Below, piece by piece: positions 51,717-64,000 of a stretch of DNA of 64,000 bases. The stretch's first letter is position 1. Each line of letters starts with the position of its first letter. A program made the position numbers and the translations under genes. Below the pieces are notes generated by a model. The model did not search any database. It was not told where the DNA came from and worked only from the letters and a program-made list of their open reading frames with translations. The stretch lies in NCBI RefSeq assembly GCF_021155765.1, contig NC_060112.1, forward strand, positions 8,246,001 through 8,310,000, in the 5' to 3' direction. The DNA is from Diprion similis (Eukaryota > Arthropoda > Insecta > Hymenoptera > Diprionidae).

Positions 51717-52386
51717 TCAATGGTTTTGTTCGTTTTGTTGATCGCCTTTCAAACTTTATGTCCATGAGACATCTGGTGGATCTTCCGCGAAACAGATCCA
51801 GACGAGCACAGCACACCAACGCCACTTGGATCATCTATCCATTTTACACCGTTGCCTCATACCCATTCTTATCCGTTCTCAGAGTTTGCGCCACGACGGA
51901 AGTCAGTTTCCCGACTGTTTAATGTTTTATTCATTATTGTAACAGACAAATCGTAACCGTCGTCCGGGTCGGGTCGTTACGCTGTAATTTCTTGGCAAAA
52001 AAGTAGGTACTTGGTGTGGTTAACGTACTTTTTTCCTCGCTCTGGCTAAGATTGGCGTATAATCGTTGAGAATTGCATAATCCCAGGTGTTAGTGATTGG
52101 TGTTTTGTTCGAGATGAAAGTTTTCCTTCGGCAGCATACATGTACTTTTTGCTTCTTTCTCTTTTACAGGCTATCAAAACTGCACAGCGACTTTGGGTGG
52201 CTCTCAAAGGGGTGAACCATCTGTCTTGGATTTTTTGTGAATTTTTCTTTTAATTTTCACGCTAGAAGGCGGCCGTCCAGCAGGGCGTTACCATTTTATA
52301 TGACTTTTCATCAACGTCAAGGTGAGGTTACGCTATTTTCTTGTCTTTCTTTTAATTACATGTAACTATCCGTAATTAACACCAGT

Positions 52387-52424
52387 ATGTTTTTTTTTTA
52401 TTTTTTTATTTTATTTTTTTTATT
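52387..52424 (+). repeat. T-rich tract
   Basis: TTTTTTATTTT-type repeats. Confidence 0.9.
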
Positions 52425-53397
52425 TTGCAAAACTAAATTTAGCAACAGCCATTTTGGATGCGAACTCTGCTCTTGAATCGCTATCATCTTTCGAGAAATC
52501 TGATCTTTACTTTTTATCAACTCTACCATGCACCGACAAACCTGGCTACGATATAATACACACTTCTCGCCCTCCCTTTCTCCTTCCCTCTCTTTGTACT
52601 TATGTACACTTTTCAACGCTCTACATCGCGTTCCATATTCAAAATGGCCTACTGTTCTCCTCGTTCGAAATATGAACAGTTGTCCAATATACCATACGTG
52701 CTGCGTAATGTCGATCAGAAAGACCTCTTAAATCACAAATATACGATAACAACTGCTGCTCGCTAACGAACGTGGTCGCGTGATGCGCAAAATGTAGAAA
52801 ACACGGAATGTTGGGTCCGCACGGTGCGCGGTGAACGTGCCGTTCTCTGATTTAAAAAATCGTTATTCATTCGATCCCAGATGTTATTCCGATGTTCTCA
52901 AAATACGAGAAATGAACTACGAGCCTTTTACCGATATTCCTATTGATATTTGATCAGAGAACTTCCCATCCTGAATTATAATTAGCTATTTATTTTCATC
53001 TCCGCCACGTCTCGACGGTCCGATTTTGCGTTTTCAATGCACGAAAACAGCCTCGTTACGTCACTGCGTCATTCCGTACCTACATCTGTGTAACTAAGCT
53101 TATCACTTTCTTAAGTATGCGCAGGAAACTATAAAGAATACCTCACTTTTCTACGTGTGTTCTTGCTTTTGTCCAAATTTTGAATTATATTAACCAACTC
53201 AATTATTTCCATCTCGTACCGTTTCCACCATACTTGCAAATTTCTTTTCCCATCAATTTTTTTTCCCTTTGAATCGATTAGTAATTCGCTCTTGACACTT
53301 AGATTGCTTCGGTACTTTTACTACTTTTTAAACTATATGTAAGAACAGTAGTTTTTCTGTATTCTGCTATCGTCGACCTGCGTGTATGAGATAATGC

Positions 53398-53919
53398 ATG
53401 GCATGCTCAACTTTTCCACGGCATGCAATAAAATTAAAAGAAATTCATGTACATACATATACCTCTTATAGCGTGTGTACATTTTTTCTATCGATGATAA
53501 TAATAACGAGCGAGTTGAGAAACAAGCGATTCCCCAAACGCGTTTGGCAAACTTTTATATCCCACTACACAGTGGAAATTAAAGTGCGCCGGTGTGATTG
53601 TGATGTGACGTCATCGAACGGATCCGAGCGTCACGATATATCACGTATATGCATTTGTGGATCCGTACAAATATTATGTGCACACATTATCCGATTTTTG
53701 ACTGCAGAGAAAATTCATCTACGCGAAAATTCCAAAGTGAACATGTTTCTTATCACTTTAAGATATTATGTCGATTGGTTTACTGAACATGAATATGCAA
53801 TACATGTATGTTTTATACTGAGAATACACGTATATAGTATGGGCATTAGCATGAATGAAACGATAAAGCAGCGAGCGTATCAACTAATAGCGCTGCATGT
53901 GCGTCATAAGAACTGGTAG
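53398..53919 (+). CDS. Orphan ORF, 173 codons, no recognised product
   Basis: ATG 53398 to TAG. It is the longest open frame in the window outside the recognised genes, and longer than expected by chance in DNA of this base composition. The peptide has mixed composition, several cysteines (RRCDCDVTS, ICICGS) and hydrophobic stretches but no signal peptide or known domain. The stop codon TAG is followed at once by GTAAAT, a donor-like sequence, so a spliced transcript is possible. It could be a lineage-specific gene, part of a mobile element, or a chance frame. Confidence 0.2.
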   Translation: MACSTFPRHAIKLKEIHVHTYTSYSVCTFFLSMIIITSELRNKRFPKRVWQTFISHYTVEIKVRRCDCDVTSSNGSERHDISRICICGSVQILCAHIIRFLTAEKIHLRENSKVNMFLITLRYYVDWFTEHEYAIHVCFILRIHVYSMGISMNETIKQRAYQLIALHVRHKNW

Positions 53920-54269
53920 GTAAATCATTTCGTTTGGTGCATCGAGTAGGCGTTAAAAACTGATTTTTTTGCCTACGATGCTAGAAGAAAAATTGTTTTC
54001 GTAGAGTTTTTATATTACGTCAATTATCGTCCTCCGATAAAGAGATTATGTTAATTTATGGCACGCGACGGGTCAACCATACATGTGTTAAAAAAACTGA
54101 CACAGATTCAAAATGCCGTTTTTTTCGCGATGACGCATTTGGCGAGTTATTTTCAGGAACATTTGAATGTAACGAAGTACTAACTTTAAAGAAACAATAT
54201 TCGAGAAGATGTCGCACGCGAAAAATAGTATTATTTCACAATTCAACCCAATCTAAATGGAGCTGAGAG

Positions 54270-55875
54270 GATTATTTTTAAGCGCTTGACAATTAATATT
54301 GTCGGTAAATTATGATGAACGATACGACTGTGTGAAGATTCCACTCATCACCTTACGTACTTTAATTGCACAACGCCACATATTTTATCTAAAATAATCG
54401 TGGTTCTGCGTGATTAAATTTGGTAGTTGTACAATCAGATTCAAACAATAGCGTATCTTGGAGTAAGTTTTTTATTTCGCTGTTCTAAGCTGGAAAGTGT
54501 AAAGGCGGTTAGTGATTTATGAAAAATTGATTGTTAACCTGATTCTTCCGTGGAATTGAGTCTTGGAGAAGTGCCGTAACTCGTGATTCAGGTTTGGCAT
54601 AAATAACTCATTATTCTATTTGAAACTTCCCGCCAGTTAAATCTTTATCTTGCAGTAAACAAAGCACGCCTGCAGCCTAGGTTCTAATTTATTAATGTAT
54701 AAATCGATATCGTTAATGATTATACACATTAATAACATACTGATCAGTAAATTCTGAAAATTGTAATAAAAAACTGCGTTGTTAGATGCTTTATCAGTTT
54801 GTGTACTTATAACATCTTATTTCATTAATTAATAATTGAAAATTTCCATTGATAGAATGGTGTAAGTATGAATCTGCCAAATAAATTTTGCATAGAGATG
54901 GAGATGATTACGCAAAATTTCAACTCACATAAAATATTAAACTCACACGAGATAATTATTATTTTTTGTCTGCATAATTATGAAGTACAACCGGTTAAAC
55001 TTTTCGTGGCTAGGTATATAGGGTGATCGGTTTCAATTGCCCCAGGCGAATATTTCGAAATCGTATTAAGATATAAGACAAAGTCTTTTACAAAACTTGT
55101 AGACAATTCATTTTTGATCTTGCTCTTAACTGCTGATATTTAAAGTACTTCATGCATATCTAAGAGTTACAATTACTATTCGGTAAAGTCTCAGTATAAA
55201 CTTGAAGTGAAAAGGTGAGTTTACCCATAAAAATCTTCCCTATTGTTCAAACGTTTCCGTAAAATTTCCTTCGACACAAAGTATACGCACTCAGCCAGAA
55301 AAACATAAAATTTGCAAAATTTGTATTAAATGCTGGTGCAGGAAGTTATTCTACAAGAATATTTGAAAATAGTGTAAGTGATCAGGAGTCATTACAATCA
55401 GCCACACTTTCAAAAATCAAGATTTCAAACAATTCGTCTTTCGTTATTTTATTTTCGCATGTTTGAAATTTCAGTGTATATATCGGCCATTCCAAATATT
55501 GACCCTTCTAAGTTTTGACCCCAACTCTAAAACTGAATGTTTCCCTCAAATGTACCTAAAAGTACTCAATTTCCCCCTAAGACCCCCCAATTTTTGGCAA
55601 TCAATTACTTTTTTTCCACAAACTAAAATGGACTGAAAAAAGTAATATGATGTTTGAGAACAATGTTTATAATGTAAAAAAAAAAAAAAAAAAAATTTAC
55701 ATTGAATCTCAAAACTCGCTTATATTTCAGAAAACTATCATTTTTACGGTTCAATTGAGTGTCGTTATCTACGTGTGCTCATCCGAAATTATTTTGTTCC
55801 TACATTTAGTTCGTCATATGAACATTTTTCTCGAGCGGCACATTTATTTTTTCATTCCTTTTTAGTCCGGGTAAA

Positions 55876-55918
<43 letters not shown>

Positions 55919-58590
55919 TTAAAGACCATCGAACATTCAATATATTTTACAATCAAAATTCCAACGCTCTCCGGCACGTGTTAATATTATCCGTAGATTT
56001 TTATACTTGCACGAGTTTATTTTTTTTTATTTTTTTTTTTATCACATCGTGCCTATATTTTTGTGGTGCAATTAAAAAAACTCCAAAACGACCAAATTAA
56101 CGGACACACCTGTGTGTATCTAATTTTTCTTTCTTTAGGCAGTACAATGAAAAAATATTGGAACCCTAATATCCCCTTATTTTCTCAAAGCTTTCCCCCC
56201 GAGTCCGTCATTTTGAGCACTGTGAAGCCTGCAGCGAATAAGGTGTGATGAGAACCACTGTGAGAGCGTGCAGTCTGTCATTACATAAGATACGAACCGC
56301 CTCCCTGCGTACGTGTAGTAACCTCTGATACAACGCAACGTGGTGTAATGTTACACATGGCGCGCTCTACACCTTACCGAATTGCAATCAATATACACAT
56401 ACATATATACGCATACCTAATAAATCTAAGTGTGCGTTGAGCACAATGCGAACTTGATTATTGTTAGTCCACGTTGCCGCTGAATAAACACTTATCGTAC
56501 ACGTTTCATATCGCCTATACATACCACAAAAAAGTTGCTTATACTCTACCGTGTGCCGTATGGCCGTTGTCGTGCAATTTGCCAATGCTGCGCAGCATTA
56601 TTCTATTTGAAGTCAGTAATACAATATGAATACTTTTATTGGGGACTGAAAAGCTGCGAATTACATTTAAATTGTTATTCGGGTAAATTGGTTCCTTCTG
56701 TTTATAAGAATGATTGTTTATCGTAACGATGAAGATCATAAATGATTATCGAATTTATTTTCTCGCCCATGAAGTATAATCGGTATATAGGATGTTTATA
56801 TTCATGGTTTAGTAGCGATATGTGTAGTGATGGCGGGACGGAATTTATACACGGTCGTATAACCACGGAGGTGAGGCATGCGAACACAAGCGTATTATAT
56901 CCTATGACGTGTGTACAAACTTCATCGATTTATCTTTTATATCATTTGCATATACCGTCGTTTTCCGGTATGTCATTATTACCCCGTGTAATCAATTGCG
57001 TATTTTATTCATATTTTCATTATCATCATTTAGTAATGAAATTAATAGCAATAAAAACAAATAACGATTAATACGAAGTGGATTGCCAAATCTGATACTC
57101 GTCTACGCAAAGCATCTCGTTTGTTTTTTCATTTATTCTATCCTTTCGCTTTACTTCATTCGGCATTATGAGATAATACGGAGTCAGCAAAACCCGTTAT
57201 TTCGCAATTTTAGCAATTTCTAAAAGGCGGTGAATTGTAAAGGTGAAACTGATTTATATTTTCAAAACTTAGCCATTTCAAAGACGAGGTTGAAGTAGTA
57301 ACGTTAACGTCACCGAAACATCAAGAAATTTATTATTTTGCAATTTTAGAATGACTTTCAAGTATTTGGTTTTTGAAAAATATTATGGGTCCTTGGTTCA
57401 GTATGGTTTACTAAATTTCAGAAAATTCTAAATTCTAATGGTGCGTAGTAACGATTTTTTTTTTTTTTTTAACACCGGTACGGTAACGTTACTAACTTCA
57501 ATCGCATTTTCAAAGTCACTACAAAATTGCAAAACAGCGACTTTTCCCCCAATGTCCCGTTACGCTCACGATACTAACTTTAGCCTCATATTACTGTTGT
57601 CCCGATGAAAAAATTATCAAGTTCAATCATGAAATATGCGGGCGCGGCAGTGACCTTCTGTCCATATGGACTCCTGACCTCTAGGCTGAATATCCGTTCG
57701 AGGGATAAGGTTGAGGTTCGCAAAGTTAGCGTGACGATGCATGTTCATGAGAAATCGTTATTTCGCTATTTCAGGATTGTCTGAAATTCAGTAATCTGCA
57801 GTAATGCGCCGAATAATTATACTCGCATATTTTGGCTTCTTTATTGTAAGTGCTGGATTCGGACGTCACACGAAGCCAAACGATAGATGCGAGATTGTTG
57901 TACTAATAACACAAGCATTGCACTTCGGTGTGGGACAGAAATAGGGAATTAAAAATTTTCATTTTCATTCAACACTCATTATAATACTACTAGTAATTAC
58001 TACAATGCTTTGGAAAAGTGGGAAGCTTTTGGAGACGTTGCAGGCTGCATCGTTGTTACAATTTATACAGAGCTTCGCTGAAATTGGTAAAAGTACAGGT
58101 AAAAGTGTGTAGAAAATTTCCATAGAACAGTTGTAATAATGCAAAGTATCGTAGTATTCACATTTTATAACAATGGCTAGCAACTATTACCTTAAACGAA
58201 TATTCATTTCGCAAGCAACCAACGTGTATCATTTAAAATATGTTACAAGTTCGGAAGGTTCGTTTGAACGGACGAGATACAGGCTTATGTGCCAGTTAGT
58301 TTTTATACCAAAAATTTCTCACTGCGGGAACTTGAAGTACTGTTTCAATCGAATTCAAATTGTTTCAAATTTTTTCTTAATAGACAGACAGAATAGAGTT
58401 GACATTTCAAATTTTCGTCCAAATGAACGAAATGACATTTTTCTAAGCATTTTCCATGTTATGTTTCAAACGCATCGATAAAAAGCTGCATTTTACCCAG
58501 TCTTGCAGGAAAAAAATTGATATAAAGCTGTACATCATTCGATCCGGCTGACCTATTCCTACACACCTACCTATATGGTACGGAACCTTA
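54270..58590. other. Intergenic DNA, nothing recognised
   Basis: AT-rich spacer with an A run (55677-55695), an AAT microsatellite (55876-55918) and a T run (57455-57470). Open frames such as 56742-57071 and 58173-58481 have no motif, splice context or promoter. Confidence 0.6.
55876..55918 (+). repeat. AAT trinucleotide microsatellite
   Basis: About 14 units of AAT/TAA. Confidence 0.95.
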
Positions 58591-58595
58591 GCTTA

Positions 58596-58691
58596 ATTCT
58601 GACACATTCAAGGCCGTCGATGGCATCTTTTTCCCAGATTTAAACAAGTGGCGGCAGAGTACACCACCGACGGCCTTGAATGTGTCAGAAT
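58596..58691. repeat. Hairpin with 28-bp arms
   Basis: ATTCTGACACATTCAAGGCC continuing GTCGATGG (58596-58623) is complementary, with one mismatch, to the segment at 58664-58691. The loop is about 40 bases. A folded transcript would form a long near-perfect stem, as in a miRNA precursor, but a miniature transposon relic is equally possible. Confidence 0.85.
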
Positions 58692-58779
58692 CAATCTGAG
58701 AGTCTGTACACAGTACATATATTAATTAAAGTATATGGCGTGTCGAAAAATTTCCGCATTGCACTCGCGAAAATTTGGT

Positions 58780-59240
58780 CTTGCCAATCCGTGTAGAGGA
58801 AGTACGTGTCGCACCCTGAATGCGGCCGTAACTGACGTCGTCGTCGTCGTCGTTGAGGACGATCAATAGGCACCATCTCGACGTCTGCCTTACAGTTTTA
58901 CGACGCTTGCGCAAAACGCGGGTGTATAATCGGCTGGCGAATATCGTCCGGGACACGAACGGCGAACTCTCTTCAGTAGAGAGCTAAATCTCCGACGTAT
59001 TGTTATCGGGGGTATATTACACCTGCCGCATAGTAGTAGAGCAGCGAAACACCAGAACCACCATACGCAAATCTCGACTTATGCGTCATCACCGAGAAGG
59101 TAATTTTACGTGTACGCGACGTTTCTTGTAAATCGCACTACTCCAGTCCAGCCCTTCGTTCGAAGCCCGGGTGATTCGCTGTAGGAAGTTTCCGGGCTCA
59201 AAATACGCGCGTTGGACCTGCAAAAAATCAAATTTTAATC
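58780..59240. other. GC- and CpG-rich segment, possible promoter region
   Basis: GC content is clearly above the flanks, with many CpG, a run of GTC repeats (58837-58851) and a possible plus-strand donor (GAGAAG then GTAATT at 59100). It may hold a transcription start, but neither strand has a recognisable product. Confidence 0.25.
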
Positions 59241-60549
59241 CCTTCATCTCCCGCTAGGTTTCAGTCGCGTAATTCAGGCATTCAGCGCTGAATAATTCCT
59301 GCATGATGTCGTAATTTGGAATTTTGTCTGTGTATTCCTTCCGCGCGGTGGACTGAACAACATGCGAGGCTTTTTGTCAATGTCAAAAAAGCGACAAAAA
59401 AAATGGGCTCAAGTTTGGGTGATTTTTAACGCTGAGCACGAGAAAGGACTCTGCATGTGCGGGCGAACCTATATTCTAACAGTGCGGTAACAGAGCCATG
59501 CGTGATGATTGCGAAACCCGGCCAGAAGGGTTGCGGTAAGTGGCAAATCGTGCAATTTCTTTTTACAAGAAAGGAATATTCTGGATCAACGCTTAATCTG
59601 TGTCACAAACATCTCTGAAACGTCCTGAGTTACAGGCCGAAGTTCATGCGAAGGGAATCTTGCTCTTGGCACTTATTTTCCATGGTTTTCCTTCATTTCT
59701 TTTGCGTAGAATGGAATATTAAGATTATAAGTATTATGGTCAGGTCGTATAATGATTTACTGTACTAAATCAATATGCAAAGTTCATTGCTGTTGCATAT
59801 TGTAGAAAGCGTTAATTTTATTTCTGATTGTAAATTATTGCTGATATAATATATTAGACGGTCGTGCAGTAATTATTTATTATTGCAACTCACATTTACG
59901 GCAAAGAAAATATCGGAATGTTTATACGACAAAACATCGATTAGTAGAGGTTTTTAAATGTCTATATAGTGATATTTTGCTGCCATATGCAATGGGCGTG
60001 ACCCCGAATTCGTATTCACGAATAAGATTCTCTATATTCTTTCGTCTTTCCATGTGATTTCGACTGACATATACTTATTGTAATATCCATAATCACTTCG
60101 TGGAAATTTGAATACGACTTCTCTACTTTTAAGAAACAAGCGTCTTTTTCAATTGTCGCTTGTATACAAATAAACACGTCTACTAAGCACTTGCGAGAAC
60201 TCGCGGAGAGGAGCAATCCACATTCTGTAGAAGGTGGATGCCGCGTTAGCAATCTGAAAAGTGGAATGTCCTTCGTGTGGTCTTTTTGTCATTATATCAC
60301 CGTCATTTATACATGTGCGCTAGAAATGTATCACTTGTTAAATTATTTCAAAATATTTTAATGTGATCGGTATGTTTGAAAAATCGCATGACTGCTAACT
60401 AGTAAGGCGTGAGTCTCGGCCATAACACGCATACCAATCTTTGATCAACGTTGTAAGGCCTGAGAAAAGTAAATACCTACGTAATAAGTACAATAATCTT
60501 GCGGCTGTAATGTATTGACTTTGAGTCCGAGGTATCGTACTGCAGTCTC

Positions 60550-60710
60550 GTGGGACTTGATGGTTCATTAGAAATCAATAGAAATATTTCATCGGTTGTT
60601 TCATTCAAATACATCAAGTGAATCAAGAAATCACCCCGTTCGTTGGGTGACCGTCTTTGGGGTTCGTTTTCACCCCTTTAAACAGTTTTTCCACCGATAA
60701 CAATAAAGTT
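60550..60710. mobile_element. MITE-like element, copy 2, truncated
   Basis: It aligns with the right-hand 60% of the element at 6976-7253. Shared blocks are ATGGTTC, a GTTTCATTC-AATACAT segment, ATCAAGAAATCACCCC, GGGTG, TTTTCACC and the terminal TTTTTC-A-CGATAA. The left end is missing or diverged beyond recognition. The divergence suggests an old family. Confidence 0.65.
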
Positions 60711-60731
60711 GAATGTTTACGGCTGCTGCAT

Positions 60732-60804
60732 TGGTACACCTGCTACCACGTGACTTAACCACGGAACTCTACGCCGATTGCGAGTCACGTGATACCAGGT
60801 GCCC
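60732..60804. repeat. Imperfect inverted repeat with CACGTG ends
   Basis: GGTACACCTGCTACCACGTG ACT on the left pairs with AGTCACGTGATACCAGGTGCC on the right with a few mismatches. Each arm carries a CACGTG E-box. Confidence 0.6.
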
Positions 60805-61561
60805 CAACGCAACAACTGCAATTATGCAACTTTACCCGCACGGTACTGGCTTCTCCAAACCGTTGACGATCGCCGGATACCGACAATTGTAGGAATACAT
60901 TTCCTGACGTCATTGTTGCGTGAAACGCAAGTGTCCCTTGATATACATATGTGTTCGAGCATTGCATGTAAAATTACGCTGTCGATGGCTTTTTCGTATC
61001 CATGATGCGTAGGCCTAGTAAATAGTCAATAAAGGTGAAACTCGACGAGCTGTTCACTTACAGATTATGTGATAAGCTATTGCGAAATTTCAGTAATTTC
61101 ACTCGATTTCATAAAATTTCAATCGATTTTTCAATTTTTAAGATATTCAATGATTGCCAGCAACTTACACCGTGATTTTAAACGATTTAAGCGATTTTCG
61201 GTCGAAAACCAAGTAATTTGTGCTTCAACGATTTCAATTGTTTTTTACACTATCACTTGGGAATCGCCTCATATTAAATGGTTTGCAATTCCAAAAAGTG
61301 AATAACCTCTCGGTGAAACCCCCTGGGTCCACATGCTTCACAATGAAAAATAACTATTCTTTTCAATTTCAGTGAGTTTTGTGTACTGGCTCAAATATAT
61401 TCTTTGTAAATTATCAAATTAATCCATTTTATATCACGTGTTCGGGGTGATTGGTAAAATTTCACAAAATTATATCTCGGTTGGTAAAGACTGACTATAG
61501 CAAACCCCGTTGTCGCAACATCAGTATTCGCGTTGAAAACGTATATTAATCTGGGGTCAGC

Positions 61562-61579
61562 TTGACCCTATCGGGTCAA
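61562..61579. repeat. Perfect 7-bp hairpin
   Basis: TTGACCC and GGGTCAA around TATC; the preceding GGGGTCAGCTTGACC overlaps it. The GGGTC motif recalls the cluster at 21.8 kb. Confidence 0.6.
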
Positions 61580-61949
61580 AGTCTCGTCTCAATTTCGTTG
61601 TTTTAAATTCTTCACAAGATCCATGACTGAATAGATGTATGGATGTATGGACGTACAGATGTACACAATTCGTATGTTTCGCGTATTGCCGGTTGAACGA
61701 AATTTAAAGGTCCTTTACACATTAAATGCTGCAATGGGCCGTTTTGAACAAAACAAAAAATTGTTAAAACAAAAAGATGTTAATTGTGCAAAGCGGGAAA
61801 TTTTCGAGAACCAAGTGCAGGCAAGCGTACCTTTATGTTTAATGTTTATAAAGGTTGAGTCGTGGGAGGCGTCTGACAATGAATTAAAATTTACGATAGG
61901 AGAAAACCACATTACAAAATCCCCTACGATGTTATTTAGCCAATGACAA

Positions 61950-64000
61950 TAAACATGGACAAAACAACATCGCTATACATAGAAGTGATAAAACCAAGCG
62001 ATTTCGAATATCAAATGCTAAGATATTGGACTATACGAGAAAAGGTTTTATAAGTAAAACTTGCAAATTTTTGCAATAATTAACTTGGTGGCTCTCATTA
62101 CGGTGGTTCTGGTTCCCGTTTTTGACGGTCTTGACAGTTTTTCATTGGTTGTTCTTTTCTTTTGAGAGACGATTTGTCTCCGACTGTCTTTTGGACTGTT
62201 TCCCTTTCCATTTGTTTAGTCAACAACAACATCACGGCTGTCAAAGCTGCAGTGCAGGGGCCAGAAGATTTTCGCTATCATGACCCTGGGATTGAGCCCT
62301 TGCGAAAATCGTCCAAATGATCCATAAAACCAGACCCGCGCGTGCGACATACTAACCAAAACTAATTACAAAACACAAAAAAAAATCGAAACGCGGCACA
62401 AAGGAAATAACACGTATACTCAACCTTTACAAATGCAATTTCAAGCACATCTAGCCCTCTACAACAGCTTCTGGAAATCTCATTACGATGGTGCTTACAA
62501 GTGATGCCGTTCAGATAAATAGGTCACGCGTGTAACAAGACACTTGAAAAAAGGGAGGAAAATAGAATCTCACACTCATCCCGCCCTTCACTTCGATCAT
62601 GAGGAAATTACAGACATTGCAAATTACGTATTGAAGGTATTGAACAGCGGCGTTTCCGTAGAAAATCGAATGTCTAGACGACGGTATGAATCAAACATCT
62701 TAGCCCATTTTCTTCGCACGTTTCTTCTAATTAACGTTACATTTGCACAGAAATTATTTATATTTACTTATTCGTTTCTTTGACTTTTATCCATTTTCTA
62801 AATACTTGCGTAAAATTCTGGAATTTTGCTATTCGCGTGTATTGTGACGTTCATTTTCTTTCTTTATACGCATAAGTCCGTTCTGATCAAACTTAGAATG
62901 TGTTTTATCTGATTGTGATTGTGATTATTTCTTCTTAATGATATTTCTCCGCATTATAACCCCAGGAGTTGGGTGCCAATTGAATGAGTCAATATAAAAT
63001 TCGTTATTCAAAAATCTTGCCAATCTAGAGAAATGGTATCTCTGAAGGATTTCGACCTTATCTATAATGATTGTCAGGGCGGGGACCGGCTGAAACCGTC
63101 GCGCTAAATTGGTATTCGGGAAGAGGAAAGCACATAACGTTTTTCAGTACAGCCAGTGCCTGAAATCGGGAAAATAAGAAAAGGTCAGATACCAGTGATT
63201 GGCGAGTGATGATAGCATGTCGAATGCCCACGGATATCCATCGATCGATGATGTTAAATTGTGAAAAGACATTCCTTAATTACAGTTACTCATTTCGTTG
63301 TTGAATGGCTCCTAGACTACTGCGAAATAAATGAAAATGTGTTCTATAGACGACGTTCTAAGACAGTTTCGTCGTGTGCATATTTACTAAGCACTCCGTG
63401 TACCAATTTAGTCAACGTGCAGATCCATTTGAGGCTTAAAATGAGAATGTCACAGAAACCTGTCTTCAATGCTGTTTAATGCATCTTTTTGAGGTGACAG
63501 AATCAGTTTGTCTCATCAAAACAGTCCAAGAAGACGTACTTATGGCGTATATTTTCCTTGTCTCAAAGATCAGTTTTCTACACGTTCGTCTTCTGGGTAT
63601 AGTTTCAAAAAGGTATCAATCAAATTTCATGGTTTCTTCGTATTTTCATACGTTTGGATCTTATGCTCTTGGCTGTGATTTATCGTTGAACTTTCCCTAT
63701 AACTGATTTCAATTTTTCAAAATATCATAAATATTGCGGAAATAGTTGAGTGCTTTAGGATGCTGAAGAATGTGTTCAGCATGTATAATCGTGTCTCCAA
63801 ATATGACTACTCATTTGTCATATTTATATTCATTCCTTCCCAGTATAATGAATTCTTTTTCTCAAGAGTGGCGTTAATTATCACGAAAAAGTGTTTTAAA
63901 TTTAGTTGACCTAAAACGAAGTGAAAGCGCATATGATTTCAGAAGTTACTTGAATTAAAGTTATTTCTTTAGATTCATCTGAGGGTGTTAATCAATTATA
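61950..64000. other. Intergenic DNA at the window end, nothing recognised
   Basis: Only short open frames, none with motif or splice support. Confidence 0.6.

Overview
The window looks like nuclear DNA of an insect. The genes are split by introns with GT/AG borders, the spacer is AT-rich and full of homopolymers and microsatellites, promoters have arthropod-style TATA boxes and TCA-type initiators, and the gene set includes a segmentation-type giant bZIP factor and a glycine-rich cuticle-type protein. The spacer is also rich in CpG. A hymenopteran (bee, wasp or sawfly) would fit, but that is inference; no marker in the window fixes the order.

Layout. 1-4.45 kb holds nothing recognisable. 4.5-6.5 kb (+) is a compact three-exon gene for a small secreted glycine-rich cuticular-type protein, with TATA box, initiator and poly(A) signal. 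About 6.98-7.25 kb is a miniature inverted-repeat element. 8.0-14.55 kb (+) is mRpS12, the mitochondrial ribosomal protein S12 gene, split by a 5.4 kb intron that carries a second palindromic element. 14.6-27.9 kb is mostly non-coding: one possible terminal exon of an unknown gene (15.6 kb), several hairpins and microsatellites, and some weak exon candidates. 27.96-31.5 kb (+) is a giant (gt) orthologue: TATA promoter, untranslated first exon with an upstream ORF, 1.1 kb intron, and a single exon coding for 325 residues with a CtBP-type motif near the N-terminus and a C-terminal bZIP. 31.55-32.82 kb (-) is a three-exon ZNF511-type C2H2 zinc-finger gene lying tail to tail with giant. 39.3-44.4 kb (-) is kinesin light chain (Klc), seven coding exons, with a likely upstream exon at 49.8 kb that would extend its N-terminus. 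50-64 kb is mostly non-coding, with an unidentified open frame on the minus strand at 51.3-51.7 kb, an orphan 173-codon ORF at 53.4 kb, a second copy of the 7 kb element at 60.6 kb and several hairpins.

The genes do not form a pathway. They are a cuticle component, a mitochondrial translation factor, an embryonic repressor, a nuclear zinc-finger protein and a motor cargo adaptor that happen to be neighbours. I found no prokaryotic-type system, CRISPR array, integrated virus or intact autonomous transposon. The points most worth checking are the alternative N-terminus of Klc, the unidentified exons at 51 kb and 15.6 kb, and the two-copy non-autonomous element family.
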